This document shows, in pieces, positions 49,462 to 60,779 of a stretch of 64,000 bases of DNA (its first letter is position 1; each line of letters starts with the position of its first letter). The notes under the pieces are model-generated. The model was not told the origin of the DNA and ran no database searches. It saw nothing but the letters and a program-made list of their open reading frames with translations. The position numbers were made by a program, and so were the translations under genes. The DNA is from Lineus longissimus (lineage: Eukaryota > Nemertea > Pilidiophora > Heteronemertea > Lineidae), in NCBI RefSeq assembly GCF_910592395.1, contig NC_088325.1, positions 6,231,501-6,295,500 of the forward strand, given 5' to 3'.

Positions 49462-51813
49462 CTAAGGTAAACCAATGACATAGCGGTCACCATCTTTATG
49501 GCAAGAGCTAGCAAACATGTCCATGGCCTTCTTGTCCTCTCTAGACATCATATCCTCCGGGCAATCACAATTTGGTGCTCTTACACCTATCGTCTCAAAG
49601 TTGTACAATCGACTCACATCAGGGTTCTCCTTCCTCACAAAACTGATGGACGTAATGGAGTCGACAGATTTATCTGGGCCGATAACAAACCATCCTAGCA
49701 TGGTCCTTTTTCCAACTGGCTCGAACGGTAATCCTTGTCTGATCTCCTGTTCTACGTGCAAATGGCTGTATTGTATTCCAAGGATGAGGTCAACTGGGCC
49801 TGCTTTGTGAGTGAACTTCAGATCCGAGAGATGACTGAACGAGGATAACCATGGTCGGTCTAGTGGAGGGATGCTGACAATCGTGCGATCTATCTCGTGA
49901 GCTTCTATTTCATGCTCCTCACCTCCTGTCAATGGCGCAATCCAAAACTTTAGACGTCGGCTGTTGGTCTGGTTGAGCTGGTCTCCTCCTACAACAGAAA
50001 TCTCTAGTCCCTCTTTCTTGCCCTGCAGTCCCAAAGCCTTGGCGAAGTCCTTCCGAATGATGGTGGTAGCTGCTCCACTGTCAATGAGAACATTACCTTC
50101 TCGGATTCTGCCATCCTCTGATCGGAACTTGACGCGCACAACTGGTAAGATCCCATCTCGATCTAGGGTTGAAACTGCACCACTGGTAGGGGGATCTGAA
50201 TGGATGAGAGGGTGGTGAGTCTTACTGCAGTTGTTCTTTCCACACTTCTTCTTGGAATTACATTCTCCAAATCGATGACCGCGATTAAGACAACCAAAAC
50301 ACAGACGTTGGTCCTTGACTATTTTCAACCGATCGGCGACGGAGGAATCTGAGAACGTAGGACATTCTGATACGCGATGATCAGATTCGCAAACATAGCA
50401 TTTTCGCGGTTTCTTAGGCCCGGAGAACTGAGCGGAATGAACACCTTTGCGGTCCACTTTGGTAACTTTACCATCCGATTTGTGACAAGCAAGGTCGCCG
50501 AAATCCGGGTCGAAATCCGCCTTAACACGTTTTCGCACGAAATCGCTGATATGCGCAAGATTTGGCAAGGTATCACGCTCGCGTAGTATCGCTGCGGTGG
50601 TTTTCCATTTATGGATCATGTGGTCTGGTAGGCGCCTAACTATCTGACGGAGGCTTTCGGAAGCATTTACATCGGCGAGATAATTTATGCGGTTGAGCGT
50701 AGCTAAGCAGTTTACAATGTCAAGCGAAAAGTCGCGAATAGCTTTACGATCAAGAACTTTGGGCCCCTTTACAAGCCTGTCAATGCAACCACGGGCAATT
50801 ATACTCTTGGAGCCAAATTGCTCTTTTAACATCTTTAAGGCTGTATGGTACATCATACCACTTGTGCCTAGCCCTACAATAGCTCGTTCAGCTTCATCAG
50901 TTAAATGCATTCTAAGCTGCATCATACGAGAATCGTCAGTGAGATGCCTTTTATCATGAATATGGATCTTGAACGAGTCAATGAAATCGACATAGTTCAG
51001 TGAGTTACCATTAAACTTGCTAAGCTGAAGAGTGGGTACATCTCTACTTGCCTCTAATCTATACAGGGCATCAGCGACAGACACTTCTCTTGAACTGATA
51101 GGAAAGCTAGTTTCCTGAAACTCGATCAATTGATCAACCCATGAATCAAATGCATGGTGTGGGCCTGACATAGAAATCTTGGGCCTACTAGTAGTGACAC
51201 CAGTGCTAGAATCAAAGTTTACAACATTCACACTGACATTTGATATGTTTGAATCAACATTTTCAAGACTTGTACTTGTAGAACTTGCATCACTAACCAC
51301 ATCACTGCCCTGGACAATCGGGCTATCACGACTTGCATCTTGGACCGCGACTTTTGCAGTCTGGCCACCGGTATTGGTCTCTGCTGACCGTTCCTCTGTC
51401 ACTGGCTGTGTGACCTGGTGATCGCTGGGTGATGAACACACATAGTTTTCAGTCTTTTCTACAAAGTCATAAAACGAATCCGCTATCTGTTCTTCCCAAC
51501 CACTCAATCTATCCTCGTCGACTCCGGGATAGGAAAACATATCTGCATTCACAGAGCAGACCTCGGTAAAATCCTGCTTCAGGACTACCATCTCTTTTTC
51601 TAATCTTGACTTAGAAATATCATTACCTGCCATCTTTCCAGACAGCCTGTTTATAGTTCTCGTGACCTTACCGCGCAAGACCTTACGTCTAGCCTTAAGA
51701 TCCTCTAGGGTAGCTCTGGGAGCTCTCTTGGCGCATGCTTCGCCTCCTGTGGCACATTCATTGCCCTCATTGCTCTCTGGACGAGCCACCTCATCAACAC
51801 CGTCGATACCCAT
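49462..51813 (-). CDS. BEL/Pao Gag and aspartic protease
   Basis: The first ATG of the frame is at 51,813 (783 codons); four codons further upstream only a GTG is available. The N-terminal 200 residues are charged and Ser-rich. A Gag region at about 220-420 (LQLSKFNGNSLNYVDFIDSF, LKEQFGSKSIIARG) is followed by two zinc knuckles (CYVCESDHRVSEC and CFGCLNRGHRFGEC). The protease has the DSG active site (VLIDSGAATTIIRKDF). The frame ends at a TAG just after the protease region, where BEL elements normally read on into RT. Confidence 0.92.
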   Translation of the reverse strand: MGIDGVDEVARPESNEGNECATGGEACAKRAPRATLEDLKARRKVLRGKVTRTINRLSGKMAGNDISKSRLEKEMVVLKQDFTEVCSVNADMFSYPGVDEDRLSGWEEQIADSFYDFVEKTENYVCSSPSDHQVTQPVTEERSAETNTGGQTAKVAVQDASRDSPIVQGSDVVSDASSTSTSLENVDSNISNVSVNVVNFDSSTGVTTSRPKISMSGPHHAFDSWVDQLIEFQETSFPISSREVSVADALYRLEASRDVPTLQLSKFNGNSLNYVDFIDSFKIHIHDKRHLTDDSRMMQLRMHLTDEAERAIVGLGTSGMMYHTALKMLKEQFGSKSIIARGCIDRLVKGPKVLDRKAIRDFSLDIVNCLATLNRINYLADVNASESLRQIVRRLPDHMIHKWKTTAAILRERDTLPNLAHISDFVRKRVKADFDPDFGDLACHKSDGKVTKVDRKGVHSAQFSGPKKPRKCYVCESDHRVSECPTFSDSSVADRLKIVKDQRLCFGCLNRGHRFGECNSKKKCGKNNCSKTHHPLIHSDPPTSGAVSTLDRDGILPVVRVKFRSEDGRIREGNVLIDSGAATTIIRKDFAKALGLQGKKEGLEISVVGGDQLNQTNSRRLKFWIAPLTGGEEHEIEAHEIDRTIVSIPPLDRPWLSSFSHLSDLKFTHKAGPVDLILGIQYSHLHVEQEIRQGLPFEPVGKRTMLGWFVIGPDKSVDSITSISFVRKENPDVSRLYNFETIGVRAPNCDCPEDMMSREDKKAMDMFASSCHKDGDRYVIGLP

Positions 51814-51840
51814 TGTTGCATCCACCTTACTTCAGAACTT

Positions 51841-52264
51841 TGTGGCGAATGGGATTTGATGGACGAAACAAAGTTGTCGTTCTTCTAATGCGTGTTTATT
51901 AACAGTGCATTGCATTCTGAAATGTGCAGAACAGTCAGTCAATAAAATGATATAAATCTTACATAATATATAAAAGGCAATGAATAGAAATTAATTTACA
52001 TACAATCTGATCTATTCATATTATGATATTTAAGATAAACGTACCTGAAGGTTTACGACTTATATTGTTTCGGAACTTTGAAAATGGAAAATACAAATGT
52101 GCGGTGTTCTCTGATGACGGATGAATTGAAATTAAAACGTGCCGCTGCTGCGGATGACGCGCACTGTTGAAGAAAGCGTCATCGATGACGCGCGCTGCTG
52201 AGGATGCGGAGGCGCAATATGATGGCGCGTTAATTACATGTATGGCGCGAAACAGTTCAGAACA
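51841..52264 (-). repeat. BEL 5' LTR
   Basis: 424 bp, matching 45,884-46,302 apart from an extra TAATT near 52,230. In element sense it lies upstream of gag. I could not assign a primer-binding site with confidence in the bases just inside it. Confidence 0.95.
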
Positions 52265-52612
52265 TTCTTCGTATCCAGTTCATTTTTTCATTACATTGAG
52301 GTTCTGCAAGTATATACCATCCATCAAAAATTAGGTTTTCTTAACCTGCGGGAACGATGGGTTGATGCGGCACCCGGTTGTTGAAAACAATTACTTATTA
52401 GAATATTACTGCTTCCAAGTAACACTTTAAAAAAATAAAAGCCAGATTATTTAACATAAAATTCTTAAGAATGTATCAGCGAAAAAAAAAAATATTTCAA
52501 AACATATGTCTTTTTGACACTTTTTTAATCAAATATTTTGATTCAGTAAAGCCTCCTTAACAAACAGTTAATGCGATGTGACTACAATTTAAAGTACATG
52601 TCAGAAGCTTAC
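52265..52612. other. Intron 4, part right of the BEL insertion
   Basis: Begins with the second TTCTT target copy. AT-rich, no coding signal. The exon 4 donor (GTAAGC on the minus strand) is at 52,612-52,607. Confidence 0.6.
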
Positions 52613-52688
52613 CTCTGAACAGCTACGGTGACAACTACTCCAATTACTAATACTGCTCCAAACAGACCAACCGATGTGTTCCTCATCA
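52613..52688 (-). CDS. Receptor-like gene, exon 4 (transmembrane helix)
   Basis: A 76-base exon bounded by TTTTGCAG before 52,688 and GTAAGC after 52,613. It encodes MRNTSVGLFGAVLVIGVVVT then VAVQ, an obvious single transmembrane helix. It enters with two bases completing the codon started in exon 3 and leaves with AG, which exon 5 completes as Arg. Confidence 0.75.
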
Positions 52689-54222
52689 CTGCAAAATAAC
52701 GTAAAATGAAAAGAATAAAAAACGTTAACAAAACTGCGGATGATGTTCATCATCTTTTTTTCCAATTGTATCGGCCAGACATATGAAATCGAAACTCCAG
52801 AACGCACCACACATGGCCCGGTTCGACAATTAGGCCTATGTGCTTCTTCTTCATTCAGAGTACAATCTATCAAAAATCGAAGCGAGATTTTCGACATTGA
52901 CAACGCCAGAGGTTGATTTTACCAGGCAGTTGTAACGTGTTTGAATATTTCCGTTTCTGAGTGTTTCCCATCATTGACTAGGAATTGCTGAAAGAGATAT
53001 TGAGTTTTTTGTGTCAGTCTCTTTATTGAAAATTCAAGGTCATTCTAGCTGGCTATTGTATGGAAATACTGAGATGTGTGAAACAACCTCTAACGGAATT
53101 TACACCAGGAATTTACAATCAGTATCATTTAATTGACATGTTTGTACAAAGAAACCATTTTTGCTATGTCTTTCCAAGTGTTAGTTCCGGCAGTCCTCGA
53201 ACGAATAAGACAGGAATGGTGGCCAGTTGTGGCAGTGCAGCGAAACTATTCAGAACGCAAAACATGTAAAGGGGACAACATCATCAAAATCCAACTTGAG
53301 CATCCGCAATAACACAACAATACTGATGAAAAAACAAGGTTTCAAATGTGCCACCTAATTCGGCATTTCAAAATGGCACTTCAAAAACGAAAACAATACT
53401 TAATATAGATACATGATTATTTACAATCGTCTACAAATTCAAAACAAATGTTGTTTCCGCAGCACATCATGATCTCCTGTCTTTTGGTACAATATCAATA
53501 GCTACCAATGCAGCTTTGCCGGTGCAGTCTTCACTGCGTAGCCTATTGTAATTTAGTAAACCGACCGGATGGTGAAAGCACCGACTTTGAATCATGTTTC
53601 AATGAAAAATTCTACTCTCAATGACAATTCGTTAATGCGTATCACTCCTCGTGGTACTAATCTAATGTGTACAAGCGAACAGTGCTATTCTTGCAGGGAA
53701 TAGTCAACACCATAGTCATGAAGAGTTTTCAATGCCGCTGACGAGGCTTTTTGGTATCGACTTTACCATTAACCCAACCCTGTATCCCCGGCACCCACAC
53801 GCGCACCCTCACCCTAGGTGCCTCGGAGAAAAATCCTGAAAACTCCCTGAAATTCCTTGCCTTTTCGTCAAATCTTGATCAAAATCGACACGATCAAAAG
53901 CATAACATTATCCGAGCTACGCTGAGCCTGGAGTGCCAAGCACCGTTTGTAACAACGCTTCTGATTGGCCGATTAGGTTCTAGGAAATACTAATATAGAA
54001 ATCGGGATTCCCGACCGTTTTTGGTCCCGCTCGGGAAAATGCGCCTCTGGGATGCAGTCCAGAAATCGGCCGCTCAGGTTCTTAGGATTAAATTATTTTA
54101 CTTACAACTATGTATACATTACAAATAATAATGCGACCATTGGCCATCCATTGTTTTCTCTGTGTATAGCACTTTCTGCTTAAGACGCGCTTGATTGTAG
54201 TGCATACGCCTTTTACACTCAC
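52689..54222. other. Intron 3 of the receptor-like gene
   Basis: No conserved reading frame. Short frames on both strands are unconvincing. Confidence 0.5.
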
Positions 54223-54501
54223 CCGCACTGGTACCGATGTCCTTGACAACCAGACGGTTGCTCATGTAGACAACATCGCCACTGTCTTCAATTATCACAT
54301 AATAATAATATATTTTGTCAGGATCCAAGACCAATGTTACGAAGTTATCTTCAGGTTTCGGTGCGATGTAATTCACGCAGGATTCTGTGCCGAGTATGCA
54401 GTATTTGACCTTTATCACTGTATATTGTCCAATCACTTGCTCCCATCGTATCGTGACGTTGTTGTGTATCCGGACAGCAGTGACGGAGGTTTTGGGAGCA
54501 A
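54223..54501 (-). CDS. Receptor-like gene, exon 3 (second fibronectin III domain)
   Basis: The acceptor CATTTGCAG precedes 54,501 and the donor GTGAGT follows 54,223; 279 bases, phase 1 at both ends. The translation begins VAPKTSVTAVRIHNNVTIRW and shows the FN3 strand pattern: Trp in strand B, KVKYC in strand C, LDPDKIYYYYVIIED for strands E-F. One Cys pair (YCILGTESC) may form a loop disulphide. FN3 domains in such receptors bind protein ligands or act as spacers. The frame reads past the donor for another 35 codons before a stop, which would be an unspliced secreted form. Confidence 0.75.
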
Positions 54502-55241
54502 CTGCAAATGAAATTGAATTCTTTAAATATTTCGATCAACCATATACATGTATAACATTTTTGACGGAAAAATTAGGCCCACGCTGAAGAGATGCGGAGC
54601 ACTCTCCTGAGTGAGAAAGCAATACTTCTTCGTATAACTGCCGGCTATAATCAGACGCTAGATTAGTTGACGACCTGCTGCTTTCGGTTTGTTAAATGTA
54701 AAGAAGAGAATCATGGAAACACCATGTTGACACGTCGAACGAACACACTGAACGACACATTGAACGTGGCGATGGTGATGATTTTAAAGAAGAAAATGAA
54801 GTCATATATCACTGGTATCAACTTTGTCTTAAAAAACTAAACAAAACTATAATTTTGTCAATAAGTTGAGTCTTGATAACGCCATAAGCATAAACAGATA
54901 TCTGTGGTCAATGGTAGTCCAAACATTGCACTGTAAAAAGATTTGTTGATTTAGACAAGATACCTGACATGATTAAAATCAGCTGTGACCCCAGTCTAGA
55001 GGTGTTCCCTTGTTTACATCAGACATCAGTATCATGATGCCATTATGATTTAGATTTGCAACAACTTGATGTGCGAAATAAGTGACATAATGTTATGGTT
55101 TACAATGATCAAGTAAATAAGAATCTCAATTCGTAGATAAAAAATCTGAATGTCTTCGAGGCAGAATATTTTCGCGAATACGACCTGCTCGAAAAATTCT
55201 CGAAAATATCTAGCACGAAAATTGTTCCTGTTTTACAGTAC

Positions 55242-55553
55242 CTGGTGTTGTTACATATGCCACATTGCTGAAAACACTCTCATGAGACCCTGGATGAGAA
55301 TTGTCGCTGCGCACCCGAAACGCATAAAAGACATTTGACTCCAGACCCGTAACCTTGTAGCGGACTGTCTTCTTTTGACCTGGATCAGGTATTCCTCCTT
55401 GAGGGACTTCTGAGACAACATCCCATTTCAATGCACGCTTCTTGTACTGGACGTAAAATTTCTGTTCCGAATAGCCATCTGAGATCCACTCAACAGTCGC
55501 TGCCACAGCAGTTGAATTGACTACTTCGAGTTTGTTTGGTGCAGATAGGGTAC
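55242..55553 (-). CDS. Receptor-like gene, exon 2 (first fibronectin III domain)
   Basis: The acceptor ACGTTTCAG precedes 55,553 and the donor GTACTG follows 55,242; 312 bases, phase 1 at both ends, the usual phase of shuffled extracellular modules. It encodes a clear FN3 domain: LSAPNKLEVVNSTAVAATVE, strand C KFYVQYKK, the E-F pattern YKVTGLESNVFYAFRVRSDN, and a final SNVAYVTTPG. One N-glycosylation sequon (NST) is visible. Confidence 0.85.
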
Positions 55554-56492
55554 CTGAAACGTGTCAGCAGTTATAACTGTATACGCAAAACAAGAAAGTC
55601 AACATGATAGTGTGAGATATTAGAGTGTTCCGATCCCAGCTTTAAGATCTTGTTTTTTTTATTTTGCACCCTGAAATTTAAAAGCAATGCATTTTGACAT
55701 AGTTGAAGTACCTAACACACACATGACAAGTGTTAATTTAAAGAAGAAGAACATTGTTGTTAAAAGTCGATTATAGATTGCTTGTGTACTTTCAACCCTT
55801 GAAGTGGAACATCGCACGTATAAAATAAGGTCGATCAATACATAAAAACGACATACGAAGAATGTCAAGATCATTATATACGTCATAAACAGTGTATTGC
55901 AAACCCGGCATAGCAATTTAAAATGCCCCCCCCCCCCCGCCCCCCAAACAGTCCCTTTTTCCGTGACGGGTTGACCGATGAGGCATGAATGATTGCAATT
56001 CATCCTAGGTAAAAAATATACGATACTTATACGATTCCTGTTTCGATCTTATTTAGTTTCGTTTACATGAGTAATCTTTTCAAGGTTCTTCAGCTATAAA
56101 CTATGTTTTAGTCCGAGGAAAAATGACATTATAAGGGGCATTATTACCAAGCTGCCGGCTTCCAAGTCACCTTATATTCTACAGCTGTTCCAGATCCCGT
56201 CATTAAATAACACGTAAATGGGGAACAAATTCAGAAACTGACTGAATCATCACGGCATTCCGATAATCCCGAGTGGACACGAGAGATCGAGGCCTCCGGG
56301 CAGAGATCATTTTGATGCGGATCGATGCTCGGCTCGAATAACGTGTGTTTCTACTACCTAATTACTTCATCGGAATTTGCCCATATTTACGACGTCAATA
56401 ACAGTTGAGCCTAAGTTTGAGAAGAGGTAGAGTAGGAGCAGGGTCCTGGTTGAATTAACTAACGAAGAATGCTCTTGCCCTCAAATACTTAC
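55554..56492. other. Intron 1 of the receptor-like gene
   Basis: Holds a C-rich run near 55,926-55,946 and no coding signal. Confidence 0.5.
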
Positions 56493-56703
56493 CAACACAA
56501 CCATGGCTCCTGCATTTTCTTTTATTTATTTTGCAAGCAAAGATACACGAGATACACACGTTGATATCACTGTCGTAAAAGTACCCTTGGCCGCACGCCT
56601 TCTTACTGCTTTCTGCCAGTTTAGCATCACAAAATCGGCTACTGAAATGACAAAATATCAATAGTATAAAGAGCAACACTAATATTGAAACCAGTGTGTC
56701 CAT
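56493..56703 (-). CDS. Receptor-like gene, exon 1 (signal peptide and six-Cys domain)
   Basis: It starts at ATG 56,703 in good context (A at -3, G at +4). Residues 1-26 form a signal peptide (MDTLVSILVLLFILLIFCHF). Residues 37-69 contain six cysteines spaced C-x12-C-x2-C-x3-C-x6-C-x4-C, with YFYDSD in the first loop. TACI/BCMA-type TNF-receptor domains have nearly the same spacing and an aromatic-Asp hairpin in that position. The donor GTAAGT follows 56,493, leaving phase 1, which joins exon 2 as Gly. Exons 1-5 total 1134 bases, or 377 residues plus stop. Confidence 0.72.
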
Positions 56704-58309
56704 ATTTTCCCGTTTGACATGACTGTCAATTTAGTTAATGTTGTGGTCATATATTGATATACTATCAGTTTCGAAATCGATATCTCGTTATCAAGGCCCA
56801 AATGCGATCATCTTGACACTTGATCAATACTTAAGCATTACTTAAAGCGCATCATGCATTGTCTTATACTTATTAGGTCAACCGAACATAACACATTGAT
56901 TGAGACAACTGATGTCGACACTCTTCCTGTAAAAAATGTTAACATAGTTAAGCCATTTTCACCGAATTCATATATTTTTGGTACTATCTGAATGTTTATT
57001 ATTTTTTTCCGAGACGTACATAGGGAGAAACACCTTCACAGCCGAAAGTACGAAAATACCTCTGCTAGCCTGTCAAACCATGACATTTTCGTTGTACGTA
57101 ATGCAGGATGATTTCCGGATTTCGGGGGTCTGAAATTAGGGGGGAGATTTTTTACGGCTTTTAGCCTGCAAATCACCTTTTTCACCGGGTTAATTTCAGA
57201 GCGATAACCGCATAAGTAAGCCAATTGGATTGAAACGTTATCATTTTCTTCATTTTAAGCACACCGTATTTCAAAAGGAAATTACCATTCAATTGGTATG
57301 GTGATCGGGAGACCACGCATTGATTTCAAACTGAACTATTTTCGTGCACACCTACGAGCTGATTGGTTTGAGGGGCAAAACCATTAGATAGTTTCCGCAC
57401 GCTACGATTACGATTTCAACATCGTAATGGTTATCACTCCAAACCCAGCAGTGTACTACATGCGCAATGCAATTCCTTTCGGAACCCCTTCGCACGGCAC
57501 TAAAACTCATGGCAGTTGATGACATTATATTCAGTTCCTAGGTTTGACAGACGTATTCAAAGTACGTTCCGTGAAATATTTCTAATTCTATTAAATGTGT
57601 GTCGTTGAAGATGGCCTTTTATAATCGTTTTGGACTAACGAAGATAAGCCGAAATCGTAGGCAAGTAAGGCAACTCCCTAATTTCCATCAATGGCGAATG
57701 CAATAAACATACTATAAATCCTTGAAAGAGAGACCAGACAAAGAAAAGTCAGTAGGCCTGCCTTATCCATGATTATTCATAGCCCTATATGACACCAATA
57801 TGACCAGCAATGCCAAATAGGTCCTTTCTGGGAGGCGATTTCCATGAATGGTCTGGTCTGTCAATGTGGTTGATCAATAATGTAGGTTTCAAAATGCCTG
57901 ATCATGGTGCCATTTCTATGGGTCATCTTGACACCGGTTCTTGACACTAGTATTATGCAATCAATTCCTAGGCCCATTAATTTTACTACTGGATGAATGT
58001 GAAGCTCAGCGTCCATGCGGCACATTTTGGAATATCCGGTATCGCTTGGATGCAGGCTCAGGCAGCCAGCTGGGTTCACATTTTTTTGCAGTATTCACAG
58101 TATTTCTGTTACAGTACGTGGCGTGTAAAGCATCTTAGAATAAAGGAATAAACATGAAGGTCTCAATATGAATTGCGTAGGCCTGAGGCTATTGTAATCT
58201 GTTCATTATTAGGTTTAATTTGAGATACTGTGTTAATACGAAAAGGTTTAGCAGCATCTCTGTTCATTACGGTGGCTGGGAAAGGACATTACAACTTCTT
58301 TTTTCAAGA
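56704..58309. other. Upstream region of the receptor-like gene; no gene seen
   Basis: AT-rich with short overlapping frames only. It may contain the promoter and 5' UTR of the minus-strand gene. Confidence 0.4.
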
Positions 58310-58500
58310 ATTATCTGTGACCCCTCACTTATTATCTGTGGCTCCGCACTTATCATCTGTGGCCCGTACTTATTATCTGTGGCCCGGACTTCTTACATGT
58401 GGCCCCTCATTTATTATCTGTGGCCCCTCACTTATTATCTGTGGCCCCGTACTTATTATCTCCTGCCCCGCACTTATTATATGTAGCGCCTGACCTACGA
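58310..58500 (+). repeat. ~20-bp minisatellite (about nine units)
   Basis: Degenerate units of CTTATTATCTGTGGCCCCTC-like sequence. Because the period is not a multiple of three, overlapping open frames arise; they are not genes. Confidence 0.9.
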
Positions 58501-58796
58501 AAGCGAGGCCATCATTAATTCGAGGTATTCGAAACATTTTTACAACACTTATCGCGGTGTCCCGGTTCACGCCATCTTCCTATTAAGATGCAACGTCATT
58601 TCCATTTATCGTCGCAAGCGCCATCACTCGGGTGTGGGTCTCATTGGCCAAAATGATTTAAAATCAGTTTTACACGCGCAGACAATGAATAAAGTCTAGC
58701 AAATGCTTTTACTTCAATTTTGTACAGAAAGGTCTGGTGTAAATGTACATGGAGATTTAGATAAAAATATTTACCTAGTCTTTATTCATATCACCC

Positions 58797-59644
58797 ATTG
58801 GGTGATTTCAAAGTCAGTTTTTAGATTTAGTTTTAAAACTAAATGGAACACTAAAACCCTTGATTAAACCAGCATTGAAATGAAGTGGGTTTTAGTTTCT
58901 TCCTATTTCAAAGTCGGTGTTTGTTGGTTTTAGCATTATGTCCGGTGTTAGCTTAAAACTAAGGGATGGTTTTAGTGTCAAAAACTAACAGCGGGACTAA
59001 AACTAAAACTCTCCACAACACCAGAAATTAAATCAGTTCTGGTGTTAGTTTTGACACTCAGTTTTAGCATTATCCTATTTCAAATTAGGTTTTAGTTTCA
59101 CACTGAAACCAATTGGAACACCAAGGAGTTGATCTTAATCCCAGCTCGGTGTTATATTTGGAAGATTTGTAGTGCATTTTGTATTACCAATAAAACTAAC
59201 ACCTTAGGCATTAACACCGAGTGGATTTCAAAGTTGGTGTTGGTGTTAAGAAAAAAAAATTATGTTGTTCGTACCATTTCAAGAAGTAGTTGCTTGTATT
59301 TTGAACGCTGATGGGAATAATGATGGACGTGAAAGAAGACGACAAATTTATATAGATCGAAAGCGGTTACAATAGTGAAACAACAGTAACAACGACAACA
59401 AAATGCATGTTTGGTTTTTCCAAGGTTTTATCTCTGTCCATCTTGGTGTTAGTCTTACCTCCAGAATAAAACCTCTTCTTAGTTTCAGCCCAGGTTTTAG
59501 GTGTTTAGATAAAACCAGTGTTGGTGTTAAACTAAAACCTCGAATTGGTCTTATCCAGACATATGTTTTTGGGGTAGAAATTAAGAATAAAACTGACACT
59601 AACACCCAACACTAAAACCAAAACCAACTTTGAAATCACCCAAT
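58797..59644. mobile_element. MITE-like element with CATTGGGTGATTT ends (copy 1)
   Basis: The ends match inversely (ATTGGGTGATTTCAAAG and CTTTGAAATCACCCAAT). The interior is full of short GGTTTTAGT/ACTAAAACC motifs in both directions, so the whole element can fold on itself. No coding sequence. Confidence 0.8.
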
Positions 59645-60036
59645 GTGGCGACACTGATTTATTCAATCAATCAAAGCCATGATTGAGACAAGAAGAAATT
59701 AACGCTGTTGATAAAATGATGTCAATGGTGTGGCATTAAGTTTCCATTCATTTTTGGTCTTCCAGGAGGTAATACAAACACATTGCTTATTCGGGTTTTC
59801 GAAAATACTCGGTTTCTGGCCGCTTAAAATCATGTGATGCAGACCCTTACATTTCGTACAAACAATAATGCCACCATCCAAAGATCCACTCCTAGGTAAC
59901 AATAACAAATTAAAGTTGACCCTTATATGCACGGCATTCTGAGATCAGGCTTTAGATACTCCTACCTCGTACACAAAACCCTGAAAAAAATTAGTACAAT
60001 CCGCTGAGAAGAGTGGCTGTTCTGATTACTTTACAC

Positions 60037-60779
60037 ACAATAGGTGATTTCAAAGTCAGTTTTTAGATTTAGTTTTAAAACTAAATGGAACACTAAAACC
60101 CTCGATTAAACCAGCATTGAAATGAAGTGGGTTTTAGTTTCATCCTATTTCAAAATCGGTGTTTGTTGGTTTTAGCATTAGGACCGGTTTTAGCTTAAAA
60201 CTAAGGGATGGTTTTAGTGTCAAAAACTAACACCGGGACTAAAACTAAAACTCTCCACAACACCAGAAATGAAATCAGTTCTGGTGTTAGTTTTGAAACT
60301 CAGTTTTAGCATTATCCTATTTCAAATAAGACCGAGTGCATTAACACCGAGTGGATTTCACAATTGGTGTTGGTGTTAAGAAAAAAAAATCATGTTGTAC
60401 GTACCATTTCAAGAAGTAGTTGCTGGTATTTTGAACGCTGATGGGAATGATGATGGACGTGAAAGAAGATGACCAAATTTATATAGATCGGAAGCGGTTA
60501 CAATAGGGAAACAACAGTAACAACGACAACAACATGCATGTTTGGTTTTTCCAAGGTTTTATCTCTGTCCATCTTGGTGTTAGTTTTACCTGCAGAATAA
60601 AACTTCTTCTTAGTTTCAGCCCATGTTTTAGGTGTTTAGATAAAACCAGGTGTTGGTGTTAAACTAAAACCTCGAATTGGTCTTATCCAGACATAGGTTA
60701 TTAGGGGTAGAAATTAAGAATAAAACTGACACTAACACCCAACACTAAAATCAAAACCAACTTTGAAATCACCCATTGT
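60037..60779. mobile_element. MITE-like element, copy 2
   Basis: About 90% similar to copy 1 by eye over most of its length, with a deletion of roughly 100 bases in the centre. Ends are ACAATAGGTGATTT and its near inverse. Confidence 0.8.

Larger units (their letters stand above)
45884..52264 (-). mobile_element. Full-length BEL/Pao LTR retrotransposon
   Basis: A 6381-bp element with LTRs starting TGTGGCG and ending CAGAACA on the plus strand, flanked by the 5-bp duplication TTCTT (45,879-45,883 and 52,265-52,269), as BEL/Pao elements produce. It encodes Gag with zinc knuckles and aspartic protease, then RT-RNase H, then integrase, on the minus strand. The two LTRs appear identical except for a 5-base TAATT difference, so insertion was recent. 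Two in-frame TAG codons divide pol. It sits in intron 4 of the receptor-like gene, in the same direction. Confidence 0.95.

Noticed and set aside
46562-51859. Numerous plus-strand frames within the BEL element
   Set aside because: All are antisense to gag-pol, whose domains are clear on the minus strand.
52601-52903. 100-codon minus-strand frame around the transmembrane exon
   Set aside because: It is in a different frame from the exon that has proper splice sites and a hydrophobic helix.
54119-54222. Extension of the second FN3 exon to the stop at 54,119
   Set aside because: The GTGAGT donor at 54,222 and matching phase with the next exon make this intronic in the main transcript; a retained-intron form cannot be excluded.
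58220-58493. Two overlapping 87-88-codon frames
   Set aside because: They arise from the ~20-bp minisatellite and encode only its periodic peptide.
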